DNA from: an uncultured bacterium
GTDB taxonomy: Bacteria; Patescibacteriota; Minisyncoccia; Moranbacterales; GWC2-37-73
Assembly: GCA_903824515.1 (NCBI GenBank)
Contig: CAIJXA010000013.1
Coordinates: forward strand, 1 to 18,834
Direction: 5' to 3'
Length of the DNA stretch: 18,834 bases
The translations under genes were made by a program, and so were the position numbers. Position 1 is the first letter of the stretch; the number at the start of each line of letters is the position of its first letter. Below, in pieces: positions 1 through 6,911 of this stretch. The notes beneath the pieces were generated by a model that searched no databases, was not told where the DNA came from, and worked only from the letters and a program-made list of their open reading frames with translations.

Positions 1-666
1 CTTTTCCGAAAGCTTCACTGTTGGAGCAAGCTCATACGCTCCAATTAGCGCTCTATCGAAACCATAAGCACCATCATCATAAGTCGCTGTCAACTTTTGA
101 CTTACTGAGAAATTTGGTGACAACTCAGCATTATGCTTCAGTGTGAAGTGAACATGCAGACCTTTCAGTCCAGGATCATTTCCCACTGCGGGCATCGCAT
201 ACTCAAGTTTAACCGACGACGTGAACTTTTCCGCAACCTCTTTGCTAATCTGAACATACGGCTGTAAAACATCACCGCTTCTCGAACCGCTGAAAACACT
301 TTCTCCAGCAAGATCAAAATAAGCGGCACCCACTTCAAGGTTAAGCCCATACATGTCCCAGGCACGACTCAAGGTAACATCGAACTCATTACCATAACTG
401 CCTTTAATGGCAGGCTTCTTGAACGAGTTACTACCCCAGAAATCAAGAGAAACTCCTGAAGAAATATGAGTAAACGTAAATTCATTATGAAGGGCAGCAC
501 CTTTGTAAAAAACCGCACCAGCATCACCAACGTACTGCGAAACCCACTTCGATGATGCAGCAACTTCGAAAGTGTTCTCTGGTTTTTCATCAGCCGCATA
601 GCTGACGTTTCCAAAACCCAAAGCAACGATAATCGCCGCAGCCACAAGAGAAAGCATTTTTTTCAT
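1..666 (-). CDS. Exported beta-strand-rich (porin-like) protein, 3' end cut by window
   Basis: The reading frame is open from the ATG at 666 to the window edge (222 codons, no stop), so the C-terminus is missing. Residues 1-24 form a clear signal peptide: MKKM, a hydrophobic core, then SYA-A as a likely signal peptidase I site. After it come alternating hydrophobic/polar strands with aromatic ends and Gly/Asn/Asp turns, for example NEFDVTLSRAW followed by LNLEVGAAYFDLAG, a beta-hairpin pattern like that of beta-barrel proteins. It vaguely resembles the TIGR02001-type putative outer-membrane proteins, but I cannot confirm the family. A good promoter lies upstream (714-743). The function is unknown. 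If the host is a CPR bacterium, which is thought to lack a classical outer membrane, a barrel-like exported protein is noteworthy; it could instead be a surface or secreted beta-sandwich. Confidence 0.75.
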   Translation of the reverse strand, partial: MKKMLSLVAAAIIVALGFGNVSYAADEKPENTFEVAASSKWVSQYVGDAGAVFYKGAALHNEFTFTHISSGVSLDFWGSNSFKKPAIKGSYGNEFDVTLSRAWDMYGLNLEVGAAYFDLAGESVFSGSRSGDVLQPYVQISKEVAEKFTSSVKLEYAMPAVGNDPGLKGLHVHFTLKHNAELSPNFSVSQKLTATYDDGAYGFDRALIGAYELAPTVKLSEK

Positions 667-713
667 TTATTCATTATTTGCTCGCCAATCTGCAAAATGC
701 AGCGACGAAGGTT

Positions 714-743
714 ATTGTAAAAAAACTGTTTTGACACTATCAA
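714..743 (-). promoter_or_regulatory. Sigma70-type promoter of the exported-protein gene
   Basis: Read on the minus strand, TTGATA (743-738) and TACAAT (719-714) are separated by 18 bp, about 50 bp upstream of the ATG at 666. A dyad, CACTAT at 735-740 and ATAGTG at 752-757, overlaps the -35 region and could be an operator. Confidence 0.55.
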
Positions 744-774
744 TAAATGTTATAGTGACCTTATATCATACACC

Positions 775-826
775 AAAAAAAGACACTTGTCAAATGCAGA
801 AATTCCCACAGTGTGGATAAGTGTCT
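775..826 (-). terminator. Intrinsic terminator after the hydrolase gene
   Basis: On the minus strand AGACACTT (826-819) pairs with AAGTGTCT (788-781) and is followed by an uninterrupted T run (781-775). The loop is long (30 nt) but contains a smaller CCACA/TGTGG hairpin. It is placed to end transcription of the hydrolase gene and of the tyrS-like tail just upstream. Confidence 0.6.
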
Positions 827-861
827 CTTTTGGCTCAAATAAAGATAAAACAGAAGATAAT

Positions 862-906
862 TTTCACCCACCCCGATTTGCCGATTTTGAAAACCTTGCC
901 ATCAAA
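862..906 (-). pseudogene. Relic of the 3' end of a tyrS gene
   Basis: Bases 863-907 match 5699-5743, the end of the intact tyrS in this window, at 40 of 45 positions. In the frame matching tyrS the segment reads FDGKVFKIGKSGWVK, against FDNKVFKIGKLGWVK at the TyrS C-terminus (end of the S4 RNA-binding domain). Similarity stops at the TyrS stop codon on one side and at the end of the hydrolase gene on the other. The TGA stop of the hydrolase (904-902) lies inside the shared segment in another frame. The simplest reading is a remnant of a second tyrS copy cut away by recombination. Confidence 0.65.
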
Positions 907-1699
907 ATTTTTCAACTTTTTTTGCAGCGAATCCGTAAATATCTTGATATGATTTTTTTCCAAAAAGAATTGGATAAAAATTCTTTTTTGCCTGTTCGCT
1001 TTTCCTCTTATTTGAGGCAATTAAAGCTCCTTTTTTTACAAATTTAAAATTTTTAACTTCATCATTAAGGTTAAATCCTTTTTGTTTTTTAATTACTCCT
1101 TCTATCTTATAAAATTCGGGCTTATAACTATTTTTTTTAAATTTATAATCAATCATATCTAATTTGGCAAGCATAATCATGATATCCCTAAATACCTTCC
1201 TTTGCACTGTCATATTCTTATCTTTTCCATATTCCAGAGAAATTCCAGCCTTACAATAATATGTCAGGGCTTTTTCTCCAATATCAGGCGTCATCAATGC
1301 GACTCTTCTGGGAGCAAAAAAGTTCAAAAGATCTAAAATTTCACTATTGACCTTGGTAATAATTACCAAATCTTTTACATCTGTTACTGTAGAATGAATA
1401 TCAATAACGAAATCAGCTCCGCACAAGTTCTCTTTCAAATCACAGGCAAGACGCTGTTCATAATTACCGTCACTCCTTCCTGGAAATGACCTATTTAAAT
1501 CCTGATCTACAAATCTACGCTTCATCCTTAAGGCTTTTTTATTTCCTATAATAGTTATCAATTTACCTTTCTTTAATTTAATTCTTTTTAGCTCCTCCAT
1601 CACCCTTTTTCCAATCAATTCATCTCCATGAATACACCCAACAATTGCAACGATTGGATGCTTTTCAATACTCTTACTTCTTTTCTTGTTTTGATTCAT
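902..1699 (-). CDS. Aspartoacylase / succinylglutamate desuccinylase (AstE/AspA) family zinc hydrolase
   Basis: The protein has 265 residues, close to the family norm. The M14-type zinc site is visible: GCIHGDE with H24 and E27, then DIHST with H102. The DQDLNRSFPG motif (65-74) is the family's Arg/Asn substrate-carboxylate region, and ISLEYG carries E156 at the position of the catalytic Glu. Family members hydrolyse an amide bond of N-acyl amino acids such as N-acetylaspartate or N-succinylglutamate; the substrate here cannot be read from sequence. The gene follows the GCS2-family ligase on the same strand, 73 bp downstream, but a strong terminator lies between, so it depends on read-through or an unseen promoter. 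No clear ribosome-binding site precedes the ATG. The ligase next door suggests that the two act on the same amide bond or on related products. Confidence 0.85.
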   Translation of the reverse strand: MNQNKKRSKSIEKHPIVAIVGCIHGDELIGKRVMEELKRIKLKKGKLITIIGNKKALRMKRRFVDQDLNRSFPGRSDGNYEQRLACDLKENLCGADFVIDIHSTVTDVKDLVIITKVNSEILDLLNFFAPRRVALMTPDIGEKALTYYCKAGISLEYGKDKNMTVQRKVFRDIMIMLAKLDMIDYKFKKNSYKPEFYKIEGVIKKQKGFNLNDEVKNFKFVKKGALIASNKRKSEQAKKNFYPILFGKKSYQDIYGFAAKKVEKF

Positions 1700-1727
1700 A
1701 TAAATTATTTAAATAGAAACATGTTAT

Positions 1728-1768
1728 AAAAATTGTGGGAGAATAAAAAATTATTATTCTCCCACAAT
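1728..1768 (-). terminator. Strong intrinsic terminator between ligase and hydrolase genes
   Basis: A perfect 15-bp stem, ATTGTGGGAGAATAA at 1732-1746 paired with 1754-1768, has a 7-nt loop and is followed on the minus strand by five T. It begins 4 bp after the ligase stop codon. It should end most ligase transcripts and limit expression of the downstream hydrolase. Confidence 0.85.
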
Positions 1769-1772
1769 GTCG

Positions 1773-2534
1773 TCATTTGATAGCAAGACTGCAAAGCCTA
1801 TGACATTCTTGAGCCCAATCGACAATTTTTTCAAGATCGTTTGTTGCTCCAAACATTCTAAATTCAATTGTCCCATGAACTGAAATTCTTATCAAATCCC
1901 AACATCTGCGCGGATCAAGCACGAAACCTTTCTGGGAGGCGTTTTCATAAAAGTCCTTCCAGTTTTTGTATTTTTTAGGAACATAGTCAGGTGCCATCAG
2001 TTCGTACATTTTAAGTCTCTCGCCATTGGAACCATCTCCCATAACACAAAGCCTTTCACAATCATCACAGACCTGATTATAAACTCTTAAAGCCGTATCA
2101 GCATTTGGCATTCCGACATGGACATGTGTTCCAATAACTCTACACGCGGCTAGCAGAATATCTGCGGATATATTCTCGGCAATTTTTTGATATCTCCCCG
2201 TTGGATCCGGATAGATATCAAGCGGAATATCTACAGGGGCAATCTCATAATGATTTCTGCGAAAACCCAATCTCCTTTCAGCGTCTTGGATTTCAACTTT
2301 ATTCATTATTAGTTTTTCTTTCACTTCGTTGATTTTACAGGGCCCAATCCTGTCCTCAAGTTGACAAGCTGATAATTCATACCCGAAACGCTGTCTGTCA
2401 ACTAAAATTTTTAATACATCAGAAGCAATTGGAACAATCTTTCCTTCCAGATTTGTCAAAAAAGATTCACGTTCAATGCCGATAAACATGCCAAGCTCTT
2501 TCCTGAAATCAAATTTCTTCATGAACTTATTCAT
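1773..2534 (-). CDS. GCS2-family carboxylate-amine ligase (glutamate-cysteine ligase-like)
   Basis: Diagnostic motifs of the GCS2/YbdK family of ATP-dependent ligases are present: IGIERES (18-24) for nucleotide/metal binding, ELSACQLED (53-61), GTHVHVG (135-141) and GTIEFRMFG (221-229). Such enzymes join the side-chain or alpha carboxylate of an amino acid, typically glutamate, to an amine; several annotated members do not make gamma-glutamylcysteine. At 253 residues it is shorter than the usual 350-380, mostly by a shorter C-terminal part. The ATG at 2534 follows AAGGAG at a proper distance (about 2541-2546). A long T-box-like leader precedes it, so expression should respond to uncharged tRNA. 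The hydrolase downstream is a plausible functional partner. The substrate is unknown. Confidence 0.85.
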   Translation of the reverse strand: MNKFMKKFDFRKELGMFIGIERESFLTNLEGKIVPIASDVLKILVDRQRFGYELSACQLEDRIGPCKINEVKEKLIMNKVEIQDAERRLGFRRNHYEIAPVDIPLDIYPDPTGRYQKIAENISADILLAACRVIGTHVHVGMPNADTALRVYNQVCDDCERLCVMGDGSNGERLKMYELMAPDYVPKKYKNWKDFYENASQKGFVLDPRRCWDLIRISVHGTIEFRMFGATNDLEKIVDWAQECHRLCSLAIK

Positions 2535-2623
2535 GATTTTGTCTCCTTTTTAAAAATTTGCCGTTGTTTTTGTGCTTGAAATTTTAATGAACTATCTTTT
2601 CAAACTGACTGAGAAATTTTAAT

Positions 2624-2897
2624 AAAAAACCTCTCATCTTTTTTCCCAAGCCAAAAGCTTAGAAAAAAGGACAAGAGGTCATCTCGTGGTGCCACCTTTC
2701 TTTTGTTCTGAAATTTATTCAGAATTCTCATCGACTCATTTTCTGTGCAAAGCAGCAGACATCGATTTTTCCATGATTACGGAGAATGCCGGATTTCCAC
2801 TAACGCAGAAATCATCCTCTGCGATTGTTCGCAGGAAACTGGACCCAGTCCCGAATTGCTTCGGGATCCAGCTATGGATTTTGCAGTTTTCAAATGT
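2624..2897 (-). promoter_or_regulatory. T-box riboswitch leader with terminator/antiterminator
   Basis: On the minus strand AAAGG-TGGCACC-ACGAG (2699-2683) is the T-box core (consensus UGGNACC bulge, which pairs with the tRNA acceptor end). It can close into an antiterminator with CTTGT-CCTTT (2675-2666): AAAGG pairs CCTTT, and ACGAG pairs CTTGT with one G-U. The competing terminator pairs ACCTCT (2679-2674) with AGAGGT (2634-2629), extended by T6/A6 and AAGC/GCTT pairs and followed by a T6 run to 2624. A stem III-like hairpin, TTCTGAA/TTCAGAA, lies at 2706-2724 just upstream. Further 5' are a 7-bp hairpin (TCCCGAA/TTCGGGA near 2846-2868) and TGCGA/TCGCA near 2822-2836, which could belong to stem I. 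I could not find an AGUA loop or assign the specifier codon. The 5' end is set from the promoter and is approximate. Confidence 0.8.
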
Positions 2898-2903
2898 ATT
2901 TCC

Positions 2904-2931
2904 ATGATACGCTGAAACAAAATACTGTCAA
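2904..2931 (-). promoter_or_regulatory. Promoter of the T-box leader
   Basis: On the minus strand TTGACA (2931-2926) and TATCAT (2909-2904) are 16 bp apart, which places the transcript start near 2897. It faces away from the promoter at 2970-2998. Confidence 0.55.
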
Positions 2932-2969
2932 GGGCAAGCGAACACCAAACCGCACAACGGTCAGCTAAT

Positions 2970-2998
2970 TTGACAATGTTTCTTATATAGCATAAATT
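2970..2998 (+). promoter_or_regulatory. Promoter of the CM-like/methyltransferase gene
   Basis: TTGACA (2970-2975), a 17-bp spacer and TAAATT (2993-2998) lie about 55 bp before the ATG at 3053. It is divergent from the T-box promoter, about 40 bp away. Confidence 0.6.
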
Positions 2999-3052
2999 AC
3001 ATGGGAACTTAACAGATCTTTGATAATTTATAAAAATCCAGAGAGGTGTGAT

Positions 3053-4240
3053 ATGCTTTTAGGAAAACTTGATCTTAGGCAAATCGGAGACAGACTCAGA
3101 AGGGCTGATGAATTTCTATTTCATGTCCTTTCAGTCAGGTTGTCGCATGGTGGATTGTCCGGATGTGTTGCAGAAAGTAAAAGAAAAGGAACCCGGGATG
3201 GAATATTCAACACAAGACGGCAAGATGTTGAAGATCACCGCATTGAACTCGCGAAAAAATGGTCCGAACAACTTGGTATAGACCCTAACTTCGCAGCAGC
3301 TTTGCAGTATCAAAACATGACAGAATCAAGCAAGATACAGAATGAAATAATGATTGCTGCGTATCAAAGACATGCAGCAATTATTGATGAGAATGATCCA
3401 GCAGCTGTTTATGCTTATCAGCGGGATAACCTATTGAACTTAACGAAAAAAATAGCGCCCTATTATGATGAAAACTACGGCAAAGGTTTTTTTGGTTCAA
3501 GGAGTTATTTTGATTTTGAGAAAAAAATTATCCAGGAGCTTATCAAGGAAATCCCCCACCACAATGTGGCAATTGATTTGGGATGCGCAACTGGAATAAT
3601 ATCTTTCGAAATAGCTCGTGCATTCAAATCAGTTTATGGCTATGACGTGAGTCCTGAAATGGTTGATTTCGCAAATAGCAAGCACACCGAGGAAGATTCA
3701 GAAATTAGTTTCCTTAATGTTGACATCGAAGAAGGATTGAACTTGTCTGAAAATTCAGTTTCACTTGCAATTATGAATATGGGTACTGCCAGTGAAATCA
3801 AGAACTTCGACAATTTCATTAAAGATCTTCACAAATGCCTCAAGCCAGGAGGGAAATTCTTTCTTTCTTTTTACAATTCAGAAAGTCTCCTTTCAAAAAT
3901 CGGTTTCATCCCTTGGCCAACGCCCCTGGCAGCTTCAATTGATGTAGAAAAGCGTTGCCTTGAAGTCCACCACGACAATGAACTCTTCTTTTTGTATGCA
4001 CGATCAAGAAGCGTCAAAGAAGTTAAGGATTTACTATCAGCTTTCAAGATAGACAAGGTTTTTACTTTTCCAACACTCAGCTCTTTGCTGCCCGGCATTC
4101 TCATGAAAAATGAAGATCAAGATGGAATTGTCCATCAAAACGAAGTGGCTCAGGAGGCTATTAGAACAATAGACTCTGAACTTTCAAGTTCGGCATCAAA
4201 CTGCGGCACTTACATAATCGTGACCGGAGAGAAAAAATGA
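3053..4240 (+). CDS. Chorismate-mutase-like domain fused to class I SAM methyltransferase
   Basis: This is a 395-residue two-domain protein. Residues 5-105 follow the all-helical AroQ chorismate mutase pattern: an opening helix with LDLRQ, SVRLS with R29, ESKRK with K43, an IFNTRR turn, a long helix, LGIDPNFAAAL, then TESSKIQNE with Q96 where E. coli CM has Gln88. The position of the catalytic Glu (E. coli E52) appears to be Gln57, and three extra residues lie between R29 and K43, so mutase activity is doubtful and the domain may bind a ligand. Residues about 130-260 are a Rossmann methyltransferase: motif I AIDLGCATG (173-181), GYDVSPEMV after strand 2, and CLKPGGKFFLSFY. The ATG at 3053 is chosen because AGAGG precedes it; a TTG at 3020 would add 11 residues without such support. 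The target of methylation is unknown. It is transcribed alone. Confidence 0.75.
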   Translation: MLLGKLDLRQIGDRLRRADEFLFHVLSVRLSHGGLSGCVAESKRKGTRDGIFNTRRQDVEDHRIELAKKWSEQLGIDPNFAAALQYQNMTESSKIQNEIMIAAYQRHAAIIDENDPAAVYAYQRDNLLNLTKKIAPYYDENYGKGFFGSRSYFDFEKKIIQELIKEIPHHNVAIDLGCATGIISFEIARAFKSVYGYDVSPEMVDFANSKHTEEDSEISFLNVDIEEGLNLSENSVSLAIMNMGTASEIKNFDNFIKDLHKCLKPGGKFFLSFYNSESLLSKIGFIPWPTPLAASIDVEKRCLEVHHDNELFFLYARSRSVKEVKDLLSAFKIDKVFTFPTLSSLLPGILMKNEDQDGIVHQNEVAQEAIRTIDSELSSSASNCGTYIIVTGEKK

Positions 4241-4254
4241 TAGCCGAAGATGAT

Positions 4255-4312
4255 AAAAGCCTCATTCTATATTTAATACCTATGATCAGGTAAAATAGAA
4301 TGAGGCTTTTTT
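4255..4312. terminator. Bidirectional terminator between convergent genes
   Basis: AAAAGCCTCATTCTAT (4255-4270) pairs perfectly with 4295-4310 (16 bp). T6 follows on the plus strand and T4 on the minus strand, so it serves both the methyltransferase-fusion gene and trpS. Confidence 0.9.
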
Positions 4313-4331
4313 GTTTTTTCGTTAAAAAAAA

Positions 4332-5339
4332 TTAATATAAAGGAACTCCCATTTTCTCCTTCACATTTTCAACTGTGGCAACAATTTTTTTTCTTGCCCT
4401 TTTCCCGCCCTCATGCAAAACCTCCAACGCATATTTTGAACCTTTTTCATTAAGTTCAAATCTTTTTACTTGAATAGGTGCAAGGAGCTGGTTGATGTTT
4501 TCAACAAGAATTTTCTTGCAATCGACGCATCCCATTTGAGCACTCGTGCAACCAGCATAAACTTCCATCAATTCTCCGTCGGAGCTCAACAATTGATGAA
4601 GGGTGTAGAGGCCACAATTGAGTGGGTTGCCAGCATCACTCTTTCTAACTCTTGCAGTATCCGTGACGGCCTTGCCAATTTTTTTCAAAACTTCTTCTGG
4701 TGAGTCCATGAGATCAATAGTGTTCTGATTACTTTTGCCCATTTTACCTTTGCCATCAAGTCCGGGGACCCGAATGGCCTCTCCTTCAAGCAGCTCAGGT
4801 ACAGGAAAGGTTTCACCATACAAAGCGTTGAATCTTCTGGCAAGATCCCTGGCGAGTTCAACGTGCGGATGTTGATCTTCGCCAACAGGCACTTTGTTCG
4901 CAAGGGGCCCAAGAATGTCAGCAGCCATAAGTACCGGATAAGTCAAGAGACCAACGTTCACAGTTTCATGAAGAATTTCCTTCATATCCTTTTTCTCTTT
5001 GAAATGTGGCATCTTCTCCAGTTCAGCCACTGAAGTCAAGCAAGCCAGCAGCCAATTCAATTCACTTGTCTCTGGCACGCTTGATTGAGCAAAAATCACT
5101 GATGATTCAGGATCAATGCCAATTGAAATGTAGGTCAGAACAATCTCCTTGAGATCACGCAAAATGTCGTCAGGATTAATTCTGGTTGTCAGCGTGTGCA
5201 GATTGGCAATGAAAAAATAACAACTATTTTTTTCGTCTTTTGATAATTTGACAAAGTATTTCATCGCGCCCAAATAATTCCCAAGATGCAAACTTCCAGT
5301 TGCTCTTATGCCGGAAAGTACCACTTTTTTCTCTATCAC
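4332..5339 (-). CDS. trpS: Tryptophanyl-tRNA synthetase
   Basis: This cytoplasmic class I synthetase charges tRNA-Trp with tryptophan. At 335 residues it has the usual bacterial length. Motifs: GIRATGSLHLGNYLGA with HLGN (18-21) as the HIGH signature, AADILGP and VPVGEDQHPHVELARDLA (residues 139-167) of the active site, and KMGKS (199-203) as a KMSKS variant. A conserved GCVDCKK segment lies near the C-terminal domain. The start codon overlaps the stop of the upstream zinc-ribbon gene by 4 bp (ATGA), so the two are translationally coupled. No T-box or trp-leader structure is visible upstream of this pair. Confidence 0.96.
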   Translation of the reverse strand: MIEKKVVLSGIRATGSLHLGNYLGAMKYFVKLSKDEKNSCYFFIANLHTLTTRINPDDILRDLKEIVLTYISIGIDPESSVIFAQSSVPETSELNWLLACLTSVAELEKMPHFKEKKDMKEILHETVNVGLLTYPVLMAADILGPLANKVPVGEDQHPHVELARDLARRFNALYGETFPVPELLEGEAIRVPGLDGKGKMGKSNQNTIDLMDSPEEVLKKIGKAVTDTARVRKSDAGNPLNCGLYTLHQLLSSDGELMEVYAGCTSAQMGCVDCKKILVENINQLLAPIQVKRFELNEKGSKYALEVLHEGGKRARKKIVATVENVKEKMGVPLY

Positions 5340-5578
5340 TTTAGCTCCTTTTTAATTTTAGTTGAACAATTCTGACAAGCTATCTCCTGTCCAGGATTTT
5401 TGGTAAAAACAGCATCACAAGTCAAACACTTAAAAGTGTTTGCCGAAAGTTGGTTGAAATTATCATTTCTCACATATTTGCAAATAGGGCATTTAGCCTT
5501 ACCCTTTTCATCTACAGTAGAAAAGGAAATTTTGCATCTTGGGCAATAAAACTTATCATCAATTCTATCGTGTCTCAT
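5336..5578 (-). CDS. Small double zinc-ribbon protein coupled to trpS
   Basis: This 80-residue protein consists almost only of two zinc ribbons: CPRC (12-15) with CPIC (30-33), and CLTC (51-54) with CQNC (68-71). All eight metal-binding cysteines are present. It has no signal peptide or membrane segment, so it is cytosolic. I recognise the fold type but no named family; such proteins often bind nucleic acid or a protein partner. The 4-bp overlap with trpS suggests co-translation and perhaps a role near translation, but that is inference. The ATG at 5578 has only a weak purine-rich upstream site. Confidence 0.75.
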   Translation of the reverse strand: MRHDRIDDKFYCPRCKISFSTVDEKGKAKCPICKYVRNDNFNQLSANTFKCLTCDAVFTKNPGQEIACQNCSTKIKKELK

Positions 5579-5602
5579 GCTTCTTACCCCTATATTTTAT
5601 CG

Positions 5603-5631
5603 TTATCAAATGTTTGCCACCAAATTTTCAA
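5603..5631 (-). promoter_or_regulatory. Possible promoter of the zinc-ribbon/trpS operon
   Basis: Minus strand TTGAAA (5631-5626), 17 bp, TGATAA (5608-5603). An alternative -10, TAAAAT, lies a few bases downstream. It sits directly after the tyrS terminator, as expected for a new unit, but both boxes are imperfect. Confidence 0.35.
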
Positions 5632-5655
5632 AAAACTAGACTTCGACGAAGTCTA
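5630..5655 (-). terminator. Intrinsic terminator of tyrS
   Basis: TAGACTTCG (5637-5645) and CGAAGTCTA (5647-5655) form the stem; on the minus strand it is followed by G and T6 (5635-5630). It lies about 30 bp after the tyrS stop. Confidence 0.8.
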
Positions 5656-5685
5656 TAATAAACAACCCAAATATGTCAAACGATT

Positions 5686-6888
5686 CTAGAACTTCACCTT
5701 CACCCACCCCAATTTGCCGATTTTGAAAACTTTGTTGTCAAAAGAAGAATCGACAACAAAATTTTGGTCAAGAATTTTTTCACCCTCAACACTGACCCCA
5801 CCCTGCTCGATTTTGCGACGAGCGTCGCTCATGCTAGTAGCGTTGCCAGATGAAACCAACAGCTCAGAAAGTTTTATTTCCTTAGCTTCAACTTTAAACT
5901 CAGCCACTTCGGTTGGAGTTTCTTTGTTGGAAATTGTTTTGACGAAATGTTCCTGAGCTTCTTGAGCAATTTTTTTTCCATGAAAAATACTCACAATCTC
6001 AAAAGCTACTCTAATTTTGGCATCTCTGGGATTAGAATTTTTCAGAATTGTTTCAATTTCATCCAATGACAATCTGGTATTATTCACAAAGAAAACATTT
6101 ATCATTTCATCTGGCTGAGACATAATTGCTCCAAACATATCAGCAGGACTAAAGTTAAGGAATATTCCCGTACCGTTGCTTTTTGACATCAATTCACCAG
6201 TCGTCGGATTTTCCATCAAATTAACCGCTATCACAAATTTTTCTGTTTTGTTTATTCTTGATTGCAGCGTTCTTCCAACCAATGCATTAAAAATTTGGTC
6301 AGTTCCACAAAGTTCAGCATCAACATTGAGTGCCACACTGTCATATCCCTGCATAAGAGGATACAAAAATTCGTGTAAATATATTGGCTTTTCTTCCTTC
6401 ATTCGTTTTTCAAACATGTCCCTTTCGAGCATTTGCTGCACTGTAAAATTTGAAGCAAGACTTATTACCTCCTCCATGGTTAATTTTGAAAGCCACTCAT
6501 GATTGTAAACTATGTGCGGAGGATTTTCAGTTGTGTCAAAATCCATCAAGGGTTTTATTTGCTTTGTCCATTCTTTAACATTATCCATCACCTCATCTTC
6601 TGTGAGCTGTTTTCTGGCCACAGATTTGTCTGTTGGGTCACCAATTTGAGCAGTAAAACTTCCAAAAAGCACATAAACTTCATGTCCAAGCTTTCTAAAT
6701 TCTTCCAGCAGCATGAAATTCTTTGCATGACTCAAATGCAAAGACAAAGAAGTTGGATCAACTCCAATATATATTTTCATCGGATCTTCGCTCAATAATC
6801 TCTGTCTGAATTTTTCCTTACCAGGCAATATCTCTGCAATCACTCCTCGCGCCAAAATTTCATCCACAATTTGTTCTTTAGTTTTCAT
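5686..6888 (-). CDS. tyrS: Tyrosyl-tRNA synthetase
   Basis: This 400-residue class I synthetase charges tRNA-Tyr. HLSH (51-54) is the HIGH signature in the SLSLHLSHAKNF context; GSFTAQIGDPTDKS (77-90) and CGTDQIFN (194-201) are active-site segments; LMSKS (233-237) is the KMSKS loop. Residues about 335-400 form the C-terminal S4 RNA-binding domain, ending FKIGKLGWVKVKF. HLxH with a long insert and LMSKS fits the TyrZ-like branch better than E. coli TyrS. Its last 45 bases have a near copy at 863-907. Its leader contains a dispersed palindromic element but no T-box. The ATG at 6888 has no strong ribosome-binding site. Confidence 0.96.
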   Translation of the reverse strand: MKTKEQIVDEILARGVIAEILPGKEKFRQRLLSEDPMKIYIGVDPTSLSLHLSHAKNFMLLEEFRKLGHEVYVLFGSFTAQIGDPTDKSVARKQLTEDEVMDNVKEWTKQIKPLMDFDTTENPPHIVYNHEWLSKLTMEEVISLASNFTVQQMLERDMFEKRMKEEKPIYLHEFLYPLMQGYDSVALNVDAELCGTDQIFNALVGRTLQSRINKTEKFVIAVNLMENPTTGELMSKSNGTGIFLNFSPADMFGAIMSQPDEMINVFFVNNTRLSLDEIETILKNSNPRDAKIRVAFEIVSIFHGKKIAQEAQEHFVKTISNKETPTEVAEFKVEAKEIKLSELLVSSGNATSMSDARRKIEQGGVSVEGEKILDQNFVVDSSFDNKVFKIGKLGWVKVKF

Positions 6889-6911
6889 TTTTTTATAAGA
6901 CTTTAAAAATC

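Noticed and set aside
369..647. Open frame of 92 codons on the minus strand
   Set aside because: It lies in another frame of the exported-protein gene, whose signal peptide and promoter are convincing.
812..820. TGTGGATAA, a perfect DnaA-box-like 9-mer
   Set aside because: It is single, sits inside the loop of a terminator hairpin, and no cluster of boxes, AT-rich unwinding element or dnaA/dnaN gene is nearby.
835..1020. Minus-strand open frame of 61 codons containing the tyrS-like tail
   Set aside because: Its first part is only the other frame of the hydrolase gene; only the 45-bp tail is meaningful and it is reported as a relic.
2780..2897. Attempt to assign the T-box specifier codon
   Set aside because: No AGUA loop and no unique long stem I could be drawn by eye. 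Candidate triplets such as UGC appear, but none is supported by structure.
3020..3052. Upstream TTG start for the CM-like/methyltransferase gene
   Set aside because: The ATG at 3053 has a good AGAGG site at the right distance; the 11 extra residues show no family pattern.
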